Assembly: GCA_947453285.1 (NCBI GenBank)
Contig: CANGGA010000032.1
Coordinates: 1-9,196 of the forward strand
DNA length: 9,196 nt
DNA from: Microbacteriaceae bacterium
GTDB lineage: Bacteria; Actinomycetota; Actinomycetes; Actinomycetales; Microbacteriaceae
Direction of reading: 5' to 3'
Position 1 is the first letter of the stretch; every line of letters begins with the position of its first letter. A program made the translations under genes and the position numbers. Below the pieces are notes generated by a model. That model made no database searches and was not told the origin of the DNA. It worked only from the letters and a program-made list of their open reading frames with translations. Below are positions 4,264 to 9,196 of this stretch, piece by piece.

Positions 4264-5772
4264 TCAGCGCTTGCCGTGCGCAGCGTTTTTTGCCATCGAT
4301 GGAAATACCAATCCGTGCATTGGCCAAACCGCCCACCAGTAAAGGTGACCCCATAAACCTCGAGGAACGTAAATTGCGCGTTGCACAACTTTGCAGCCCG
4401 AGCCACCTTCGTTTGGAATTACCGACCACTCAAGCCAGGCGCGACCAGGCATCTTCATCTCTGCGCGAAGGCGCAAAAGATTTGGTCGCTTAATCTCCTC
4501 GACTCGCCAAAAGTCGAGCGCTTCGCCAACCACAAGATGATCTGGGTCTCTGCGACCACGACGAAGGCCAACGCCACCGACGAGTCTGTCCATCAAACCT
4601 CGAAGTTGCCAGGCCCAGGTCGCTGTCGAGTATCCGTGATCTCCGCCGATGGCCTCAATGCGAGCGAAAACCTGCTCGGCGGTTTGAGTGCTCTCAACGG
4701 TGCGAACGTCTGTGTAGAGGCTTCCTCCGGCCCAATCTGGGTCGGTTGGCAACGGGTCTGATGGCGCAAATGGCACCGAGGCGTCTGTCCAGCGTGTTTG
4801 CACGTTTGACGTCTTCAGGCGGGTCAACGCAAGTTTCACGGCCGTTTTGAATGGCGTGAGCCCACTCTTCGGGTCGGCGATTAATTCACGGATGGCGCGG
4901 TTGTCTGCTATTACGTCGTTCTTCAGACTATCGACCAGGCGACGAGCCAATTGAAAAGGCACCGGGGTGACCAGGCCGACCCAGCCGCTCGAAAGTTTTG
5001 GAGTCAGCACCGGAATCGGGATGATGATGCGACGGCGAAGGCCAGCTGCCTCGGCATATTGCTGCATCATCTCGGCATAGGTAAAGAGGTCTGGCCCGGC
5101 GACATCGAATGCGCCGTTGATTTTCTTGTCGATGGCGGCAGCGCCAACCAAATAGCGAAGCACATCGCGAATTGCGATCGGCTGAATCTGATTGAGCACC
5201 CACTTCGGCGTCGTCATGACTGGCAGGCGCTCGGTTAGGTAGCGCAGCATCTCAAAAGATGCAGAGCCCGACCCGATTACGACACCGGCACGAAGCTCTA
5301 TGGTTGGCACACCAGATGCACGCAAAATTTCACCGGTAAGAGCGCGCGAGGCGAGGTGCGGCGAAAGCTCTTGGCCCTCTGTGATGATTCCGCCAAGGTA
5401 GACAATTCGCTTGAGTTTGTTGGCGAGAGCTGCTTTCGCAAATTTCTCTGCGAGCACCTTCTCTTCTTTTTCAAAGTCGTCGGTGAGATTGAGCGCGTGC
5501 AACATGTAATAGGCGATGTCGACAGAATTTAGCGCCTTGTCTAGTGCAGCGATATCGTTCGCATCGCCCTCGATGACTTCTACTTTTGAAATCCACGGAT
5601 AGTCGCGAAGTCGATCGGCTTGTCGTGCGAAGACGCGAACTCGGTATCCGACTTCGAGGAGGTGAGTAACCAGGCGTCCCCCGATGTATCCGGTTGCGCC
5701 GGTTACTAAGACCAGAGCGGGCTTGCCCGTGCGAGTCTTTAGCGGTTTTAGGCCCTCGGTGATCTCGCTCAT
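4264..5772 (-). CDS. SDR-type NAD(P)-binding protein with C-terminal DUF2867
   Basis: This 502-residue protein has two parts. Residues 19 to about 320 form an atypical/extended short-chain dehydrogenase-like Rossmann domain. It opens with LVLVTGATGYIGG (Gly25-x-x-Gly28-x-x-Gly31) and includes YYMLHAL near 88-94, a variant seen in the NAD(P)H-binding group related to NmrA-like proteins. Residues from about 340 to 495 match DUF2867, with DWAGGSLYTDVRTV, GGDHGYSTATWAWQLRG, GEALDFWRVE and a Trp-rich tail (GLWGHLYWWAVWP). The DUF2867 domain often occurs fused to such SDRs; its biochemical role is not known. The hydrophobic tail could touch the membrane. The start lies 4 nt after the MutT1 stop, and the EamA gene follows after 11 nt. 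Fold and domain calls are firm; substrate is not. Confidence 0.9.
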   Translation of the reverse strand: MSEITEGLKPLKTRTGKPALVLVTGATGYIGGRLVTHLLEVGYRVRVFARQADRLRDYPWISKVEVIEGDANDIAALDKALNSVDIAYYMLHALNLTDDFEKEEKVLAEKFAKAALANKLKRIVYLGGIITEGQELSPHLASRALTGEILRASGVPTIELRAGVVIGSGSASFEMLRYLTERLPVMTTPKWVLNQIQPIAIRDVLRYLVGAAAIDKKINGAFDVAGPDLFTYAEMMQQYAEAAGLRRRIIIPIPVLTPKLSSGWVGLVTPVPFQLARRLVDSLKNDVIADNRAIRELIADPKSGLTPFKTAVKLALTRLKTSNVQTRWTDASVPFAPSDPLPTDPDWAGGSLYTDVRTVESTQTAEQVFARIEAIGGDHGYSTATWAWQLRGLMDRLVGGVGLRRGRRDPDHLVVGEALDFWRVEEIKRPNLLRLRAEMKMPGRAWLEWSVIPNEGGSGCKVVQRAIYVPRGLWGHLYWWAVWPMHGLVFPSMAKNAAHGKR

Positions 5773-5776
5773 GGCT

Positions 5777-6727
5777 CTAGTCTGCTACCAAAATCGATTC
5801 TTGAAGTTCGACAGCTACCACTCGAGGCTTATTGCCGGTTCGGTTGATGTGCACGACAAGCATCTGACCCGGGCGAAGTGTTGTTGCCGCGTTGATTGAA
5901 CGTCTTAGGTCAAGTGGTGCGAAGCCTGCGATGGTCTTCAAAATCGTTGGCAGTGACGGTCGGTGCGAGCAAATGACAGAAGCCTTATTCACTTCGATTA
6001 CGTCTTCGACAACGTTGCTGGTTCGAGCCGGACGTTTGGCATTGCCAAGCTCGCTGAGTTGGGAGCGCTCGATAACGGCTAGCTTGCGTTTTGCCGCAAA
6101 CGGCAGAACGGTTTCGCGGCAGCGTTTCCAGGGGCTGGTCACCACGTGCTTCACGCCGAAGGCAGACAGCGGCTTGATTAGTGCCTTAGCCTGTGCCTTG
6201 CCGAAATCGTGCAATGGGCGCTTGCCATCGTCAACGACCTTGCCGCCCTTCCAGTCAGCGCGGGCCATGGCCTTTGCGTGACGAAGCACGACAAGAGGCT
6301 TGGTCGCAAGTTGCCCTCGGTCGTGCAGCTCGAGCAGGGCGTTCAGCGGTTGCTGGTCGAATTCATATGAGAGCAGCTTTCGAGCCTTCTCCGGCGTTTT
6401 CCAGTCGACCTTTTCGACCTCTTCGCTAGGTTCAAACTTGCTGTCTGCAAGTGCCTTGTCGGTGACGTGGGCTGCCCAGTAGTGCACCTCTTTGTCGTCG
6501 CCATTCTTTAGCGGGTAGTGAAGCTCAGCCAGGTGAACCCCAAGCGAAACCCTGAGCCCGGTCTCTTCGCGAATTTCTCGAACCGCGGCTTCGGCAACGG
6601 TTTCACCTTTATCAACTTTGCCCTTTGGCCAACTCCAGTCGTCATAGCGAGACCGATGAATTATGGCTACCTTGAGCTCGCCTTTTTCAATGCGCCAAAG
6701 AATGGCGCCAGCTGCTACTACGCTCAT
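5777..6727 (-). CDS. mutT1: MutT1-like Nudix hydrolase fused to histidine phosphatase
   Basis: The 316-residue protein is a two-domain fusion. Residues 1 to about 135 are a Nudix domain with an intact Nudix box: Gly36, Glu42, Arg50-Glu51, Glu54-Glu55 and Gly57, spaced exactly GX5EX7REUXEEXGU. Residues from about 144 to 316 are a histidine-phosphatase domain with LRHAK (nucleophile His150), [10 protein letters not shown] (198-206) and CSHR (His255). Mycobacterial MutT1 has the same layout and length and degrades 8-oxo-(d)GTP/GDP and dinucleoside polyphosphates. Orthology is supported by ppk1 directly upstream, as in mycobacteria. The start is taken as ATG 6727, overlapping the ppk stop as ATGA; the open frame extends 31 residues further into ppk but that lead is basic and not domain-like. 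The SDR gene begins 4 nt after the stop. Confidence 0.93.
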   Translation of the reverse strand: MSVVAAGAILWRIEKGELKVAIIHRSRYDDWSWPKGKVDKGETVAEAAVREIREETGLRVSLGVHLAELHYPLKNGDDKEVHYWAAHVTDKALADSKFEPSEEVEKVDWKTPEKARKLLSYEFDQQPLNALLELHDRGQLATKPLVVLRHAKAMARADWKGGKVVDDGKRPLHDFGKAQAKALIKPLSAFGVKHVVTSPWKRCRETVLPFAAKRKLAVIERSQLSELGNAKRPARTSNVVEDVIEVNKASVICSHRPSLPTILKTIAGFAPLDLRRSINAATTLRPGQMLVVHINRTGNKPRVVAVELQESILVAD

Positions 6728-8847
6728 CGAGCATTTCGCTTCGAGTGCACAACTTTCATTAGTTGGTCTTGAACGTCTACCAAGCGAACTCCGTTTTCGC
6801 CGAACTGGTGGCGAGTCCAAATTCCGTCAGACTTCAATCCCCATGAAGCAGAATCGTTCGACATCGCTAGGTCAAACAGGTCGTTGATCTCACGGATGTG
6901 GTCTGGCTGCACAAGTCTCACCAAAGCTTCGACTCTGCGGTCGAGGTTTCGGTGCATCATGTCTGCAGATCCGATGAATACCGCAGGGTCGCCGCCGCCG
7001 TTGAAAGCAAATGCTCGAGAGTGCTCGAGGTAACGACCGAGAACAGAACGCACCTTGATGTTTTCGCTTAGGCCGGCAACGCCGGGTTTGAGCGCGCACA
7101 TTCCGCGAACCAAAATTTCAACCTCTACACCTTGCTGTGCCGCAAGATAAAGCGCGTCAATAATTTTCTCGTCGACAAGTGAGTTGACCTTGATGCGAAT
7201 GCGAGCATCCTTGCCTTGGTGTTTGAATTCAACCTCACGGTTGATGTAGTCGATTAGCCCATCGCGCACACCGTTTGGTGAGACGAGCAAGGTTCTGAAC
7301 GAGGCATCCGGTGCATAGCCAGAGAGCTGATTGAACAGGCGAGTGAGGTCTTCTCCGACAGCTTCGCGCGAGGTGAGCAGACCGTAGTCTTCATAGAAGC
7401 GAGCGGTCTTCGGGTTGTAGTTTCCGGTTCCGATGTGGCAATAGCGGCGAAGTGCGTTGCCCTCCTGGCGAATAACCAGGGCCAGCTTGCAGTGGGTCTT
7501 TAGCCCGACGATGCCATAAACCACGTGCACGCCAGCCTGCTCAAGCTTGCGAGCCCAGCTGATGTTTGCCTGCTCATCGAAGCGGGCCTTGATCTCGACC
7601 AGTGCCAAAACCTGCTTGCCGGCCTCCGCTGCATCGATAAGAGCATCGACGATCGGGCTGTCACCGCTGGTGCGATAAAGGGTTTGCTTGATTGCAAGCA
7701 CGTTTGGGTCGGCAGCGGCAGCCTGCAAGAACGCAACCACAGATGTGGTGAATGACTCGTAAGGGTGGTGCACCAAAATTTCGCGCTGGCGAATTGCCGA
7801 GAAGATGTCGATCTTTTCGTCTTCGCCCGCGTGCAAATAACGGTTGGTAATTCTCGGATGCGGCGGGTAGTGAAGCTCTGGCCGCTTCAAGAATGCAATT
7901 TCGCTTAATCCGGTTAGATCTAGCGGCGAAGGCAAGTGATAAACGTCTTCGTCGGTGATGTCGAGTTCGCGCATCAACAAGTCGAGAACTTCAGGGTTGA
8001 TGTCGTTGGCAACCTCTAGTCGAACCGGTGGGCCGAATCGGCGGCGCAACAATTCTTTCTCGAGAGCAACCAGAAGGTTTTCGCCTTCGTCTTCATCGAC
8101 ATCGAGATCTTCGTTTCGAGTTACTCGAAAGGCGTGGTGCTGCATGACCTGCATGCCCGGAAATAGTTGGCCTAAGAATTCGCCGATGATTTCTTCTAGC
8201 GGCACATAGCGAGCATCGTGCAAAGAAGAGTTGCCGGGAATTCGAACAAAGCGCGGAAGAAGGGGCGGAACCTTTACACGTGCGAAATGTTCGGTTTCGT
8301 TTTCAACGTTGCGAACCACCACAGCAAGGTTGAGTGAAAGGCCAGAGATGTATGGAAACGGGTGAGCAGGGTCAACTGCCAGCGGTGTAAGCACCGGAAA
8401 GATTTGGTTCTGAAAGTAGGTGTGCAGTGCCGACTTTTCTTGGTCGTCTAATTCATGCCAACGCACCAGTCGAATTCCGTTTGCGCGAAGGGCTGGTTCG
8501 ATTTGATCGCGAAACAGGTGTGCGTGACGCTGCTGCAGGCGATGTGCCTCTTGGCTGATATTGGTTAGCACCTCGGCAGGCTGAAGCCCAGATGAAGCCT
8601 GAACTGCCAGGCCGGTTGCGATGCGGCGCTTTAGGCCAGCAACTCGAACCATGAAGAATTCGTCGAGGTTCGAAGCAAAGATGCTCAAGAAATTGACTCG
8701 CTCGAGCAAAAAGAGGTTTGGATCTTCTGCGAGCTCTAGAACACGCTGATTGAAGGCCAACCAGCTGATTTCGCGGTCTAGGTATCGGTCTGCGGATAGG
8801 CCGTGCGAGTCATCAATGAGCTCGATTGCCATGGTTTCGTCAGACAT
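6724..8847 (-). CDS. ppk1: Polyphosphate kinase 1
   Basis: The complete 707-residue enzyme reversibly polymerises the gamma-phosphate of ATP into inorganic polyphosphate. The N-terminal domain begins [17 protein letters not shown] (22-38), followed by the head domain and two phospholipase-D-like catalytic domains. The catalytic histidines are His452 in KTHCK (the phosphorylated residue, E. coli His435) and His609 in YLEHS (E. coli His592); their 157-residue spacing equals that in E. coli. CHIGTGNYN at 470-478 and [11 protein letters not shown] at 579-589 are also conserved. The start follows the GlnR-like stop by 24 nt with no clear Shine-Dalgarno site. The preceding in-frame TAA is the regulator's own stop codon, so no longer N-terminus is possible. 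The gene overlaps mutT1 by ATGA. It is cytoplasmic or membrane-peripheral. Confidence 0.97.
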   Translation of the reverse strand: MSDETMAIELIDDSHGLSADRYLDREISWLAFNQRVLELAEDPNLFLLERVNFLSIFASNLDEFFMVRVAGLKRRIATGLAVQASSGLQPAEVLTNISQEAHRLQQRHAHLFRDQIEPALRANGIRLVRWHELDDQEKSALHTYFQNQIFPVLTPLAVDPAHPFPYISGLSLNLAVVVRNVENETEHFARVKVPPLLPRFVRIPGNSSLHDARYVPLEEIIGEFLGQLFPGMQVMQHHAFRVTRNEDLDVDEDEGENLLVALEKELLRRRFGPPVRLEVANDINPEVLDLLMRELDITDEDVYHLPSPLDLTGLSEIAFLKRPELHYPPHPRITNRYLHAGEDEKIDIFSAIRQREILVHHPYESFTTSVVAFLQAAAADPNVLAIKQTLYRTSGDSPIVDALIDAAEAGKQVLALVEIKARFDEQANISWARKLEQAGVHVVYGIVGLKTHCKLALVIRQEGNALRRYCHIGTGNYNPKTARFYEDYGLLTSREAVGEDLTRLFNQLSGYAPDASFRTLLVSPNGVRDGLIDYINREVEFKHQGKDARIRIKVNSLVDEKIIDALYLAAQQGVEVEILVRGMCALKPGVAGLSENIKVRSVLGRYLEHSRAFAFNGGGDPAVFIGSADMMHRNLDRRVEALVRLVQPDHIREINDLFDLAMSNDSASWGLKSDGIWTRHQFGENGVRLVDVQDQLMKVVHSKRNAR

Positions 8848-8871
8848 AGGGTCAAGTCTGCCACGAAAGGG

Positions 8872-9196
8872 TTAACGCTTGGTAGCCGAGAAATTATCTT
8901 CGGTCTCAACCGTGAAGCGGTAACCGACGTTGTGAACGGTGCCGATTAGCGACTCGAGGTCGCCAAGTTTCGCGCGCAGGCGGCGAATGTGAACGTCTAC
9001 CGTGCGGGTGCCACCAAAGTAGTCGTAACCCCAGACTTCGCTCAGCAGCTGATCGCGAGTAAACACCCGGCCCGGATGCTGTGCCAAGAATTTGAGCAGA
9101 GCAAACTCTTTGAAAGTTAGGTCGAGTGGCTTGCCGTGCACCTTTGCCGAGTAGCTCGCCTCGTCGATGACCACACCAGATGCGTGAATCTGATCT
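8872..9196 (-). CDS. glnR: GlnR-like OmpR-family transcriptional regulator, C-terminal part
   Basis: Only the last 107 residues are in the window; the frame runs off the right edge, so the receiver domain is missing. The visible part is an OmpR/PhoB winged-helix domain. [18 protein letters not shown] and [11 protein letters not shown] form its first part, [15 protein letters not shown] its recognition helix, and [11 protein letters not shown] its wing. The run [15 protein letters not shown] and the lead-in [11 protein letters not shown] closely resemble Streptomyces and mycobacterial GlnR, the global nitrogen regulator that controls glnA and amtB. Calling it the GlnR ortholog rests on this domain alone; seeing whether the receiver is atypical would settle it. 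Placement upstream of ppk1 suggests coupling of nutrient status to polyphosphate. It is probably the first visible gene of the operon. Confidence 0.82.
   Translation of the reverse strand, partial: DQIHASGVVIDEASYSAKVHGKPLDLTFKEFALLKFLAQHPGRVFTRDQLLSEVWGYDYFGGTRTVDVHIRRLRAKLGDLESLIGTVHNVGYRFTVETEDNFSATKR

Noticed and set aside
4253..4429. N-terminal extension of the EamA frame by 59 codons
   Set aside because: It is hydrophilic and basic and overlaps the conserved end of the SDR-DUF2867 gene. The internal ATG 4252 gives the normal family N-terminus.
5892..6281. 129-codon plus-strand open frame
   Set aside because: It is antisense to the histidine-phosphatase half of MutT1, which has intact catalytic motifs; no ribosome site or domain was seen.
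6728..6820. N-terminal extension of the MutT1 frame by 31 codons
   Set aside because: It overlaps ppk1 and encodes a basic, low-complexity lead. The ATGA junction at 6724-6727 is the typical coupled start.

Overview
The window looks like chromosomal DNA from an actinobacterium, most likely a moderate-GC Microbacteriaceae-type organism. That placement is inferred from three things. The C-terminal domain of a GlnR-like OmpR-family regulator sits at the right edge. The ppk1–mutT1 pair is arranged as in mycobacteria. At least one gene appears to have a leaderless start with a TANNNT -10 box just upstream of its ATG. Almost every base is assigned. No insertion sequence, phage gene, CRISPR array or rRNA was seen, and no stretch over 300 bases lacks a gene.

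Left block (1–1158, + strand): the 3' end of an agmatinase-family ureohydrolase gene, a small SnoaL/NTF2-like protein gene joined to it by an ATGA overlap, and a PaiB-like FMN-binding protein gene 11 nt further on. They look like one operon. Next come a divergent pair, a YciI-family gene (- strand) and a cytoplasmic FKBP-type prolyl isomerase gene (+ strand). Their 45-bp spacer contains overlapping -10 hexamers on the two strands.

Centre (2020–2336): a short non-coding stretch with two intrinsic terminators, a tRNA-Lys(UUU) gene on the - strand with an encoded CCA, and an exact 23-bp second copy of the tRNA 3' end 120 bp away. The second copy sits inside a 54-nt segment that can fold into an acceptor stem ending in CCA plus two small hairpins. 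This is the least ordinary part of the window.

Right block: a Gfo/Idh/MocA oxidoreductase gene (+) converges, with overlapping stop codons, on a tight - strand run. In transcription order that run is a GlnR-like regulator (partial), polyphosphate kinase ppk1, a MutT1-type Nudix/histidine-phosphatase, an NAD(P)-binding SDR with a C-terminal DUF2867 domain, and an EamA/DMT transporter. Spacings of 24, -4, 4 and 11 nt suggest one operon. Its first genes link nutrient sensing, polyphosphate synthesis and cleanup of oxidised or dinucleoside-polyphosphate nucleotides. The roles of the last two genes are unknown.
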